In this document: piece after piece, positions 12,901 through 23,682 of the stretch | Position numbering within the stretch: the first letter of the stretch is position 1 | Layout of the letters: every line of letters begins with the position of its first letter | Assembly (NCBI GenBank): GCA_030435675.1 | Contig: CM059625.1 | Coordinates: 14,570,001 to 14,634,000, forward strand | DNA from: Steinernema hermaphroditum | Taxonomy: Eukaryota; Nematoda; Chromadorea; Rhabditida; Steinernematidae | Reading direction: 5' to 3' | Length of the DNA stretch: 64,000 nt | Program-made: the position numbers and the translations under genes | The notes under the pieces: model-generated | Database searches by the model: none | Told to the model about the DNA's origin: nothing | The model's input: only the letters and a program-made list of their open reading frames with translations

Positions 12901-14393
12901 GAGCGGTGCCCGTGTCTTCTCTCCCGTCGACTCGCCAATCCGTTGCACCGGGCGGGCTCGTTCATTCCCGATCGTTCAGCCGTTAACCGGCGGAAACGAG
13001 CGGAGAGAGATTCTGTGCCTCCGGTGGTTCATCATCGTCGCCGACTGCGTCACGATGAGTCACGACGTGTCAAATGTCCGAGCGTTTGGTGCTCGAGAAC
13101 TCTTCCTCGTCCGGTGGACCCTTAGGGTACGCGAGAGAACAATTTGTCGTCGGAAGGCTTTTGATGTAATTGACGAACAGACAGCCAATATGTGCAAACA
13201 TGAAGCAGTGAAAGTGCCAAAATTTGCAAACTGTTGATGCGCGAGCGGATGGATGCATCTCTCGAGGGAGAACACAAAGGAACGATTGAAGATCAGGGGA
13301 GATTAGCCACTGGCGAGGAGAGGAGAGCGTCCCGTCTTGAAAGATTCATGAGCTGAGATGGCAGGGCTAAGTACACTTCTAAACTATTCTTCCCATTTAG
13401 CATTATGCAAGTCGGCATCGCCTGTTTTCCAGAAAATCAAGCACGAAAATGGTGAAAATTTAATAGAGACACTCGGTCAGGAATCCACCAAATCAAGTTT
13501 TCCAATTAATTGTTTATATGAACCTACAATTGGAATCCATCCGAATGGAGCCCACTAATTAGATGAACTGGAAAGATGACATTTGAAGTTAATTAAATTA
13601 GTTAATTGGATTAAACACTAACAAGATGCTCGAACAGCTTCAAACAGAAAAAAAGCGTGCAATCAGTGATCAAAAACTAAAAGAAACTCCTACCGTCAAG
13701 TGTTGAAAGATGGTAACATTGTAGATAGGTTCGTGAAGGTCGACCAACACCAATCTGTAACATATTTTCATAACACATTAATCTCCGATCATCGAAGGAC
13801 CTTGTTTCGCAAACAGTCCTATAGTTTGGTCCTCCTGGTGCGAGAATACACCTAAAAACAAGCTGTCAGGAAATGTATCGAAAAAACAATAATGGAATCA
13901 CAGCGACCCCATCTGTGTCTGTATGATAAGGGAATGGCTTTTGCAGATAACTCCTCCGCTCCTTGCAAATGGCCGTGTCAATTAGTCCTTGTCACTTTAA
14001 TGAGTTTGGTCTCTGCAAAGGGAAAGAATACTTGCAATGGATAACTCGGTTAACAGAGCATAAACGCATTTCCATATGCATCTCAGACTCACTGCTAGAA
14101 GTTTGAAGAATGGAGCGAAAATCGCTATTTAAATTACCATGATTCTTCGCATTGTCGCGAATCACACTTTAATGAGTTTGATCTATTACAGACCGCTTCC
14201 CTATCGTTATAAGAAAACTTCGGCGTTAATAATTCAAGTAGTAAACAAATATATGTATTTAGGTGCAAACAAACAATAAATGGACGAAAGGCGCTCCGGT
14301 TTGAGATAAGAACACGGCCCCTGAAGGTGTTGATATCAAAAAGATCAGCCGACCTAGATGTTCAGTAAACAAACACCGGAAAGTTGTACCCTT

Positions 14394-14400
14394 TTATCAG
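14394..14400 (-). promoter_or_regulatory. VPE2-like / GATA site upstream of vit-6
   Basis: TTATCAG on the plus strand is CTGATAA on the minus strand, which matches the classical nematode vitellogenin promoter element 2. It contains a TGATAA core of the kind bound by the intestinal GATA factor ELT-2. It lies about 500 bases before the vitellogenin start. A seven-base match occurs often by chance, so only its context supports a role. Confidence 0.4.
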
Positions 14401-14816
14401 ATTGCTTATCGTAGTATCACAAGAAACAGTATAAGCTAGCAGTTTCTCGATTTCTTAGAATAGAAATCGATCTTCTCTGGTCATCGTGGAGCTGCTGAAG
14501 AGGAAGTGAAACTCCTCAAAAGCAACCTTGAGACAAAGGAAACATCACTGAATCATAAAGTGCACCCGCGGTGGCTCTGTCGCCGATGAAGGTTTCATCA
14601 AGACGCTTAAAAGGGACAGTCGATGCTTATTTACCGAAACCTAGATAAGATGCGTCAAATTGCACAATAGCAAAGTTGAAAATTTAAACTGGAGGACATT
14701 GGAACGCGCATTGGTACTTTGAAACCACAGGTAAGAGTGACATGTCAGTTTTAGGAATCCTCAAAAAACGGGCTGATGGCGACCGTCGCCTCCAAAACGA
14801 CTTTATCACCTCAACC

Positions 14817-14823
14817 TGTCAAT
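14817..14823 (+). promoter_or_regulatory. VPE1-like element (TGTCAAT) upstream of vit-6
   Basis: An exact TGTCAAT, the vitellogenin promoter element 1 described for C. elegans vit genes, lies 82 bases before the ATG, which is the usual promoter-proximal position. This suggests conserved adult, intestine-specific control. Confidence 0.55.
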
Positions 14824-14904
14824 CGAGAGCACCAAAAGGAGGACGGCTACTTAAGCGAGCACCTCACCATCATCGGCACCACATCTCCTTCGGAGCTCTT
14901 CAGT

Positions 14905-17900
14905 ATGAAGTTGCTTCTGCTGGCTGGCCTTTTGGCCGTGACCTTCTGCCACTTCGACTTCACGGACAAGCACCGGCTTGCTGGAAAGCAGCTGGTCTTC
15001 GACCTCGACACTCAAGTCGCCTCTGGCATGCCTGGTTCGTCTTTCCTGCACTCCATCTTCCGTCTCTCCGCCAAAGCCCACGTCACCTACAAATCCGAAG
15101 ATCAGATCGTCCTCCGCCTCACCGACATCAAGAGCGGACATCTGAACACTGATGTTGAGGATGTCGACAAGCTGCTTCCGTTCAAGGCTGTCGACGAGGA
15201 GCCCCTCGACGCGGAGATGAAGCGAGCCCTGGAGTTGCCCGTCAGCTACCTGAACAACAACGGTCTCGTCTCGAATGTCATCTTCGACAAGGAGGACAAC
15301 CTCTGGTCGATGAATACGAAGCGTGCCATCATCAGTATGACTCAGATGGACCAGCAGAAGGCCCGCATGGAAACTCCTTTGATCGAGGATGAAATGTCGA
15401 CCATGGAGGTCAGTTCTTTTCGATTTGCAAATTATTTTACATTGGCATAATTTCAGACTTCCGTCGAAGGAGAGTGCAAAGTGTTCTACACGATGCCCAA
15501 TGAGCTGAAGATGAAGAGGGAGGGAGAAAAGAAGATGTGGACTCTCACCAAGAACATCGACTTCGCCCAGTGCAAGAAGACCGCCAACATCTTCTACGGC
15601 TACACTGAGGCTGAGATGTGCAAGGACTGCGACCGCAAGCACGTCGACGAGAACGAAGAGCACAGCCACCACGTCAACCGTGTGCACCGCTCCACCGTCA
15701 TCGACTACACTTTCAGCGAAGAGCAGATCGAGAAGATCGAGCTTCTTTCGATGTACGTCGTCCCCAACGTGGTCCGCTCGAAGAATTCTGATCTGGTCTC
15801 CACCGTCGTCATGGCCATGAAGCTCCGTGAGAAAAAAGAGGCGTCGCACCACATGACGGAAGGACCGAAGAATGGACTGATCGCTGAACTCCTCTACTCC
15901 GCCGAGGCCGACAAACTCATCGAAAAGTTCGAACGATTCGGCGAGAAGGACCTGAAGGAGATTCCTGTCGAGCACATCCCCAACGAGAAGATCATCGATG
16001 TGATCGAGAAGCTCGCCCGTGCCATGCAGGACGAAAACAAGGGAATGTCCATCTACGACAGCGCCCACTACACGACCCTCATCCGCTACTTCCGTACCCT
16101 CACCCTGAAGCGACTTGAAGAGCTCTTCTACGAGATGGACCACCTGCAGATCAAGCTCGCCCGATCTCTTTACGTCCAGGCCCTCACATCCGCCGGAACC
16201 TACAACACCGTGAAGATGTTCGTCGATAAGGTCATCGAAAATAAGATCAGCATGAGCCTCGCCGCCCAAGCTGTCAAGACCCTCAACATCCGCAAACCCT
16301 CGGCTGAGCAGGTTGACATGATCGTCCGCCTTTGCGAAACCAGCGACATGAAGACACTGGACTTCGCTTACCAGAGCTGCTGGTTGTCCGCTGGAGCCGT
16401 CATGAACAAATGGGCCAAGATGAACGATCAACAAGTCAACGACTCTAAGGCTCGCGGCTACGTTACGGTAATAGCTTGTCTTTCTTATATGCGTCCGCAT
16501 TATTTTCTCCTGTAGGTCCTCCTCAACAAGTACATGGAAGCCAAGGACACCCTCAAGAAGGTCGTCGCCCTGAAGTCGCTCGCCAACGCCGGATTGGATG
16601 CTTCGTTCGACTACCTTCGCGACATCATCCTCAACAAGGATGAGGAGAAGATGGTTCGCATGCAGGCTATCGATGCTCTACGCCAGCTCCGCGCTACGAT
16701 CCCTCACAAGATTCACACCGTCCTTCTTCCCGTCTTCAAGGATGTCTCGGAAGTACCCGAGATCCGCATGACTGCCTTCTCCATGATCATGCACACTCTG
16801 CCCGAACAGAAGATCCTCGACCAGATCGTCAAGACCATCTCGAAGGAAACCAACTCCCACGTCGCTTCTTTCGCCGTCTCCATGATCAACGCCCTCTCCA
16901 AGTCATCGGAGCCATGCCAGAAGAAGCTGTACGTTAACATCAATGAGCATACGATCATAACTGACATTTTCCAGTGCGAAGGACTTCATGGACATCATCA
17001 ACATCGCCCACCTTAAGATCGACCTTCACGACAACATGGACAAGTACTTCCACATCCCGATGTACAACCACGAGCACGATTTCGGAGCGGTCTTCAATCT
17101 CGCCACCATGCTCTCGGACGACAGCCCGATCTTCAAGGAAGTCATGCTTGGATGGGACCAGTTCGCCTTCGGAAAATGGCACAAATACTTCGCTCAGATC
17201 GGTTTCACTCAGGAGAACATGGAGAAGGTCATCGAACAGGTCACTGAGCTCATCAACCAGAAGCTCCGCTCGATCAAATGGGATGAGCAGATCGTCGTCC
17301 GTGGCAAGCGCACCGACAAGACCCCCCGCGATATGCTTAAGGACCTCGTGAAGAAGCTCCGCATTGTCAGCCGCGAAAACAAGCAGAAATCGTTCGCGAT
17401 GTTCTACATCCGTTGGAAGAACATGGACCACGCTGTCTACAGCTGGGACCTCGACGCCGTCGAAGTCGCCTCCACCCACATGGAAAAGCTTATCAAGAGT
17501 GGACTCCATGGATCGATCCTCAAGAAGCTGTTCCGCGATTACGGTGAATTCGACTACTACATGGCCACCGACGTCTTCGAGACCTACACCAAGATTCCCA
17601 CCTCTCTGGGTCTGCCTCTTGTCACCCGCCAGACCAACCCTCTCCTCTTCCACCTCGCCGGAAACGCCGACCTCCAGATTGGCCGCACCTGGGACATCTC
17701 CCTCAAGACTCACGTCACAGCGACCAGCGCCCACGTCATCCGCTCAGACATCTACAGTCCCTTCGGAGCCGCCGGCGTCAAGACTGTCTTTGGTGGTGAA
17801 CTCAACCTCCCCATCGACTTCGTCGTGAAGTACGGAAGCACCGACAGCAGCATGAAGAAGAGACTCGAGATTACTGTGGAGGCTCCTAAGGACAAGATGA

Positions 17901-20086
17901 AGATCGCTGCGATCCACACGATCCCCAGCACTTACGTCCTCAAGGGTATCAACGAGTTTGTTGAAAGCGACGAAATGATGACCATCGCCAACCGCTACCT
18001 GACCCACACCGAGCACACCATCAAGACCAAGTACATGGAAATGGACGAGTGCCCGATCGTTGTCCGCGGCCACGGATACGACTTCTTCGCCTTGGACAGA
18101 CCCGTTGACGTTCTTTTCACCGGGCACAACCACTTCCAGATCAACCTCGAGCCCACTTCTAAGGCACCTAAGTCCTGGACCGCCGTCCTGGAGTTCGAAG
18201 CCGCCGAGGAGCAGGTCGAATCTGAGAAGCCCGAACTGGAGCACTTCTACAACACCCAGGAGTCGAACTCCTTCTTCGCCCTCGACGACCAGTCCGAAGA
18301 CGAGGAAAGCGAACGCACTACCGAGTACCGCGAGTCGCTCCGCAAGTACTCCTCGAAGAAGGCCAACAAGATGAGCATGAAGATCAAGCTCTCAGGAAAC
18401 GGAGGAGCCTATGAACAGAAGGCCTCTCTCAGCGTCGACCTCTTCTGCGACGACAAGAACACGCACTGCCGCCTCGTTGCTCACGTCCTCCGCACTCCCG
18501 TCCCCTTCTACAAGGAAACCGAGGACTGGTCGGCAAAGATCGTTCTCAACACACTCTGGCCCGAATCCACCAACGCCCTTTCCCGCCTCTCGGAGAAGAA
18601 GCACCGCGAATTGACCGGTAGCCTCGATGCCTACTTCGGAAGCGGCACCCGCCACACCCAATGGATCAAGATGAAGCTCCAGGGAGAGCAGAGCAAGGTT
18701 CTTCGCGCCCTCATCTCCTCTGAACTGAAGAAGCTTGTCACTCCCATGGAACGCCGCGAACTTCTCGAGAAGGCCAACCTCATCAACCAGCTCAAACTCC
18801 AGACCACTTACGAACTCAGCGAGAACAACAAAGAATTCGTCACCGGTCTCGCTGTCGCCCTCCGCTATGCGAAGTACTTCAACATCTACATGGAACAAGG
18901 CAACCAAGAGCTCCCCAAGAACCAATTCAACATGAAGCTCACCACCGACCAGGACCAGATGCGCTACCTGAACGCCACCGTCGAAACCGCCAGCCGCACC
19001 ATGAAGATGTACGAATACCAGCTGCCCTACTCCATTCCCGAGATGGTCACCTTCGTCAAGCGTCTCTCGCCCATTGGAATGATCGAGAAGAGCGATGTCT
19101 GCCGCGTCGAGGAGAGCAAGATCCACACCTTCATGAACGCCATCTACACCATGCCCCTCCAGGCTTCCGACTGCTGGACTCTCCTCGTGCAGGACTGTAT
19201 CGAAAAGGAACAAGGATCTAAGTTCGCTGTCCTCCAGAAGTATCTCGACATGAGAAGCGAGGAAAAGAAGCTTCGCATTCTCATCCGTGATATCAGAATC
19301 GAGGCCCAGGTTGTCCGCGGAGAGATGGAAGTGCAAGTCGGCCGCGAACATGTCAACTTTGAGCGCGACGCGGCTCGTCTTGAAGCCCTTGGGTAATAAT
19401 TACACGATCCACGATCTTAGTATTTATAAATTCTTTTTAGATTGAAGCTCCGCGAAGGAGTGCTCGTCTTCGAGAACCACGATCTCTTCGTCATGTTTGA
19501 CGGAAAGACCATCACCACCCGCATCGCCAACATCTACAAGTACCGCCAATGCGGACTCTGCAGTGCCGAGTACGAGGACGACCAAATCATCCTTCCCACC
19601 AACGAAAAGACCAGCGACATTTCCAAGTTCCACGAGTCGTTCATCGACACTAAGACCGAACAGTGCTCCGTCGACCGCGAGCAGCTCCGCCGCACCGACA
19701 ACTACAAGAGCAGCGTCCAGGACCGCATGTGGTACGCTGACGATGACTACGAAAGCCATACCGACCTCACCACCTGTAAGAGAAATACACCGTGATATCG
19801 TCATTTATCCACACATTTAGCGCCCGAAGAGGAAACGCTGATTCTCGCTGACAGCTACGGAAAACTCTGCTTCTCCCTGAAGCCGATCAAGCGATGCCCC
19901 AAGGGACTGATCCCGTTGAAGAAGACCGCTACCAAGATCGGCTTCGCCTGCCTCGAGCGCGACTCTGAACTCGCCCGTCGCCTTGAGAAGCAGTGCAAGA
20001 ACAAGGAAGTCATCGACGCCGAGGAGCTGATGGACGAGAAGGTTCAGATGAGGAATGTTCGATCGCACTACGAATGCTCAGCCTAA
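14905..20086 (+). CDS. vit-6: Vitellogenin (yolk lipoprotein precursor), VIT-6-like
   Basis: Six exons (14905-15408, 15457-16467, 16516-16928, 16975-19392, 19441-19775, 19821-20086) give 4947 bases, 1648 residues, very close to C. elegans VIT-6 (about 1650) and longer than VIT-1 to VIT-5. It begins with a hydrophobic signal peptide (MKLLLLAGLLAVTFC), then a lipovitellin N-terminal lipid-transport domain (about residues 25-700), a middle domain, an acidic linker (about 1050-1090, QSEDEESER) and a C-terminal von Willebrand factor D-type region with CGLCSAEYED near residue 1490. Yolk is made in the intestine, secreted, and taken up by oocytes. VIT-6 in C. elegans is cut into YP115 and YP88; the acidic linker near residue 1050 would give fragments of about those sizes, but the cut site here is inference. 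Codon use is strongly biased to C-ending codons, as in highly expressed worm genes, which creates long antisense open frames. Confidence 0.95.
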
Positions 20087-20174
20087 AGCTCTCCGCTCTC
20101 TTCCCCCCTCTCTTGATGCTCTCTTTTGATTTTGTATCTTTCTTTGTTTTTGCATAATCCGCTAGTAACCCATA

Positions 20175-20180
20175 AATAAA
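20175..20180 (+). terminator. Poly(A) signal AATAAA of the vitellogenin
   Basis: AATAAA lies 89 bases after the vit-6 stop codon, following a pyrimidine-rich 3' untranslated region. That is a normal distance for nematode cleavage and polyadenylation. Confidence 0.7.
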
Positions 20181-20356
20181 GAGCATCTTTACAACAATGC
20201 TTTGCGCACTGCAACACAACAAAGGGAATTACACGAATGAGTTTCGGCATTTCTATTTACTTTCACTTCAGCAAATATTTCTTCTCGCGCTGATTGATTT
20301 GTTCGTTCCTTGCTTGTATTCTTTCCATATTCAGTGTTATTCAGTGAACGATATCT

Positions 20357-20528
20357 CTTTTCCATCCCAGAGTGGCCGTTTCATATGTTGATGCAATCGA
20401 TTATGATAGCGACCGACTCGCATTATCGAGTCAGTCGGCGGCTTTCACGTGAAGTTGACTGCCTAGCGGTGAGGATAGAGCGATAATCGATCGCAAAAAC
20501 ATATGAAACGGCCACTGGGATGGAAAAG
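20357..20528. mobile_element. Short inverted-repeat element (MITE-like), 172 bases
   Basis: The ends are inverted copies about 31 bases long: the left begins CTTTTCCATCCCAG and continues through GGCCGTTTCATATG, and the right end is its reverse complement except for a two-base AG insertion in the left arm. The interior has no coding capacity and holds a smaller imperfect dyad around GACTCGCATTATCGAGTC. The size and structure fit a non-autonomous DNA transposon. No clear target duplication is visible. Confidence 0.7.
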
Positions 20529-20937
20529 AATCAAATCAGGACCGCGGGGGTTTCCGTGGCGGGACATCAGAGTTCCCGGACAAATGATAATTTGGCCATT
20601 TACTTTCGAAATTGTTTGGTGATTTTTGACCTTCTTTTGATTTCGCGCGCTTTTAATCAGTCGCGTAATCCTTGACAACTACGTGACCGTTCTCTACTAC
20701 TCTCAGCGATGTACCTGACTCTAATCAACGGTAAGCTAAAAAAATTCTGCATTCATCTTCATTCTTTTCAGGTCTCTCTCGAACAAGAATAAGATCCCGA
20801 AACGCGCTCCACTCCACTACCCTCATCTCAGACTCTGTTGGCTGATCAGCCCATCAAAGAAACCTGTTGACTGAAGCTCTCTGTTCGGAAAATTAGGAAA
20901 AACGACAGTCCGAATATGAAGGTAGGATCTGGAGCGC

Positions 20938-22007
20938 GTTTCGAGAGCGCCGCGTCATGCTGGAGTAGAAGTTATCCAATCCAATGTACGTGCTAGAATG
21001 TCTTGCTGAAAGTTCCCCGAACGACTATGATATTTGTTGTTTTTCGTGTGCACAACGCCCTATGCCGCCCGTCGCGTGTGGTCATGTTGCAAACGAGCGG
21101 AAGAGATTTTGAAACCGACTATAAATGGCGGAGTTTTTCTATTCGAATATGGCATTGCAAAACGAAATGCTTTTCAAGTATTCACGACGTTTCCGTGTAA
21201 ATTCACAAGGTCTGATCAAAATTTCCCGTCTCAACTTGGCTTGAGATCTGAAACAGCGAACTTTCCGATGGCGTGTTGGTTAGTTTTTCTGGTCTTGCTC
21301 GTGGAGTTTTCCTGTTCGAATATGGCATTGCAAAACGAAATGCTTTTCAAGTATTCACGACGTTTCCGTGTAAATTCACAAGGTCCGATCAAAATTTCCC
21401 GTCTGAATTTGGCTTGACATCTGAAACAACAGCTTTTTATCGTTTGCGTTATCTGGTAATTACTTGGTCTGCGAGTTATTTTCTCGTCTCTTTTCGCGCG
21501 TACTTGTTTGTTTTCGCCTTCCTAATTATCACTACTTTCAGATGGCGGCAAATTTGTCCATCTTCTGCACCATTGGAACGAAGATCGTCTGCGTTGCCCA
21601 CAACTACGTCGATCATGCCAAGGAGCTGGGAAACGTCATTCCAAAGAAGCCAATGATTTTTTTTAAAGTCACTGAACAACTAGGCGCACAGTGGTTCTTG
21701 GCCAAGTCGTTCGACACCTCTTGTCCTGTCTCCAAGTCTATTGAGAAGTCAAAGATTCCCGCTCCTCACAAGATCGAGATTTACTGTCTGATCAACGAGA
21801 AGGGATGATCTTGTACATCCCGAGTCTCATCTTTTATGTGACTCAGTTCGCAACGCTTCAACCTGGTGATGTTCTGTTAACCGGAACTCCTGCTGGAGTT
21901 TGCAAATGTGAGTTCGGTAACAATATTCGGTTCGGCTTGAAAGATATCTTTGAAGCCAAGTTCATTGTTCCATAATGGTCGTTCACTATTGCAAATAGGG
22001 ATGCGTT
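20938..22007 (+). repeat. Upstream copy of a tandem gene duplication (fahd-1 unit)
   Basis: This stretch matches 22008-23065 over most of its length, starting at the shared TTTCGAGAGCGCCG / TTTCAAGAGCGCCG boundary. It includes the upstream region (TGTGCACAACGC and GAGCGGAAGAGATTTTGAAA occur in both) and a degraded coding sequence. Inside this copy an upstream block is itself duplicated: 21134-21254 recurs at 21307-21427, offset 173 bases, while the intact copy has it once, around 22164-22284. Confidence 0.85.
21541..21975 (+). pseudogene. Broken FAHD1-like copy
   Basis: This begins ATGGCGGCAAATTTG like the intact gene at 22418 and ends with the matching C-terminal region. Relative to that copy it lacks about 190 bases in the middle, which encode the metal-binding Glu/Glu/Asp segment (EVELGVVI and DMTARD), and about 30 bases later on, where a TGA at 21806-21808 stops the frame. 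Remaining stretches such as [15 protein letters not shown] are still clear, so the copy is recent. Without the metal site no activity is expected even if it is transcribed. Confidence 0.88.
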
Positions 22008-22417
22008 TCAAGAGCGCCGTTGGTTTTTTGTGTGCACAACGCTCTACGCCGCTCGTCGCGTTTGGCCATATTGCAAACGAGCGGAAGAGATTTTGAAACT
22101 GACTATAAATGGTTGAGTTTTTGGTTGGCTTGTTGGTTAGTTTTTCTGGTCTTGCTCGTGGAGTTTTCCTATTCGAATATGGCATTGTAAAACAAAGTGC
22201 TTTTCGTGTAATCACGACGTTTCCGTGTATATTCACAATCTCTGATCAACATCTCCCGTCTCAACTTGGCTTGAGATCTGAAACAACAGACTTTCCTGTT
22301 GCATTGCGCTTTTTATCGTTTGCCTTATCTGGTAATTACTTGGTCTGCGAGTTATTTTCTCGTCTCTTTTCGCGCGTACTTGTTGGTTTTCGCCTTCCTA
22401 ATTATTACTGTTTTCAG

Positions 22418-23065
22418 ATGGCGGCAAATTTGTCCAACTTCCGCACCATCGGAACAAAGATCGTGTGCGTTGGCCGCAACTACGCTGATCATGCCAAGGA
22501 GCTAGGAAACGCTATTCCAAAAAAGCCAATGATCTTCTTGAAATCACTAAACAGCTACGTTACTGAGGGAGAGCCGATCGTTATCCCGCCAGGCTGCGAG
22601 GAATTGCATCAAGAAGTCGAACTTGGCGTTGTCATTTCAAAGACCGCGAAGAACGTCTCCTCTGCTGCAGCGATGGACTATGTCGGCGGATACATCTGTG
22701 CTTTGGACATGACCGCGCGAGACTTCCAGAACGAAGCGAAGAAAGCAGGCGCACCGTGGTTCTTGGCTAAGTCGTTCGACACCTCTTGCCCTGTCTCCAA
22801 GTTCATTGAGAAGTCAAAGATTCCCGATCCTCACGAGATCGAGATTTACTGTCTCATCAATGAGAAAGAAAAGCAACGTTGTGTCACCGACAAGATGATC
22901 TTCGACATTCCGACTCTCATCTCTTATGTCACTCAGTTCGCAACGCTTCAGCCTGGAGATGTTCTGTTAACCGGAACTCCTGCTGGAGTTTGCAAATGTG
23001 AGTCCGGTGACAAGATTCGGTTCGGCTTGAAAGATATCGTTGAAGCCAACTTCGTTGTTCAATAA
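22418..23065 (+). CDS. fahd-1: Fumarylacetoacetate hydrolase domain protein (FAHD1-like)
   Basis: A single exon of 648 bases, 215 residues, the usual length of FAHD1. Family signatures are [14 protein letters not shown] near the start, the metal-ligand segment HQEVELGVVI (about residues 67-76), DMTARDFQ (about 98-105), [14 protein letters not shown] and LLTGTPAGV near the end. FAHD1 is a mitochondrial Mg2+ enzyme acting as an acylpyruvase and oxaloacetate decarboxylase. The start was chosen because ATG follows directly on TGTTTTCAG, a strong acceptor likely to receive a spliced leader. The frame is open for a further 103 codons upstream, but that part matches the non-coding upstream block of the duplicate and is probably not translated. 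Transcribed towards siah-1, about 620 bases away. Confidence 0.92.
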   Translation: MAANLSNFRTIGTKIVCVGRNYADHAKELGNAIPKKPMIFLKSLNSYVTEGEPIVIPPGCEELHQEVELGVVISKTAKNVSSAAAMDYVGGYICALDMTARDFQNEAKKAGAPWFLAKSFDTSCPVSKFIEKSKIPDPHEIEIYCLINEKEKQRCVTDKMIFDIPTLISYVTQFATLQPGDVLLTGTPAGVCKCESGDKIRFGLKDIVEANFVVQ

Positions 23066-23682
23066 TGATCTTTTAGTACTGTAAATAATCTGTATGGAGG
23101 AAGTAAATGTAGATGTCTTAGCCGGTTTCTGCGACCTGCTCCTCCAATTCGATTAAACTCTTTGCCGTTAATGGAACTTGTTGCGTGGGAGAGTGGAATG
23201 TGTTGTCGATTTGCTCCAGATGCGTGGATCAGTTTTGTGCTGTATTCGCCATTCGCATTAGGAACACTTACGTCACAAACGCTGAAAGACAAAACAGCAC
23301 TACAATTAGTCGAATTGTGACAGTTTTTCATAGATCAGGTTCGTTCTTTAGCTGAGACGCGGAAGCGTGATAGTTCCTGAGAATGGACGGGCTAAACGGC
23401 TTTATCTTTTGTGAAGCACAACAAAAAATATAAATGGCTTCGGTAAAATCATGTACACTTCGGGAGGAATATTGCGGGAATTATGGCGACAACTTGAGGA
23501 AATTGCAAGGGAGATGCACGAATAATGCCACACTACGCATTCAGGTCGTCTACGCATAAACGAAAAATGAAACAATCGGAATTCCCAGACCCATATTCGT
23601 GGAGAAACGAGAGTTTTAATAATATGCAAAAAAAACAGAAATCAACAAGATTGGGAGAGTTCTTTTTTGGGGCACGAAATGA
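23066..23682. other. Convergent 3' gap between fahd-1 and siah-1
   Basis: Both neighbours end here, from opposite strands. No further gene is recognised; the stretch should hold both 3' untranslated regions. Confidence 0.5.

Larger units (their letters stand above)
9956..14904. other. Long intergenic region upstream of ark-1 and vit-6
   Basis: Nearly 5 kb between two divergently transcribed genes. A GC-rich block at about 11.1-11.8 kb holds open frames on both strands (plus-strand 11105-12043, 312 codons), and another at 12.5-13.1 kb does likewise. Their translations are Arg/Ser-rich, resemble no family I know, and are open on opposite strands at once, which points to base composition rather than coding. 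From 13.5 kb to the vitellogenin the DNA is AT-rich and probably holds gut enhancers. No RNA gene was recognised. Confidence 0.5.

Noticed and set aside
14851..16500. 549-codon antisense frame over the vitellogenin
   Set aside because: It is a shadow of the strong C-ending codon bias on the coding strand. The sense strand has signal peptide, domains and introns.
22109..22417. N-terminal extension of FAHD1 by 103 codons
   Set aside because: The stretch matches the upstream non-coding block of the duplicate, is not part of known FAHD1 proteins, and ends in a splice acceptor right before the ATG.
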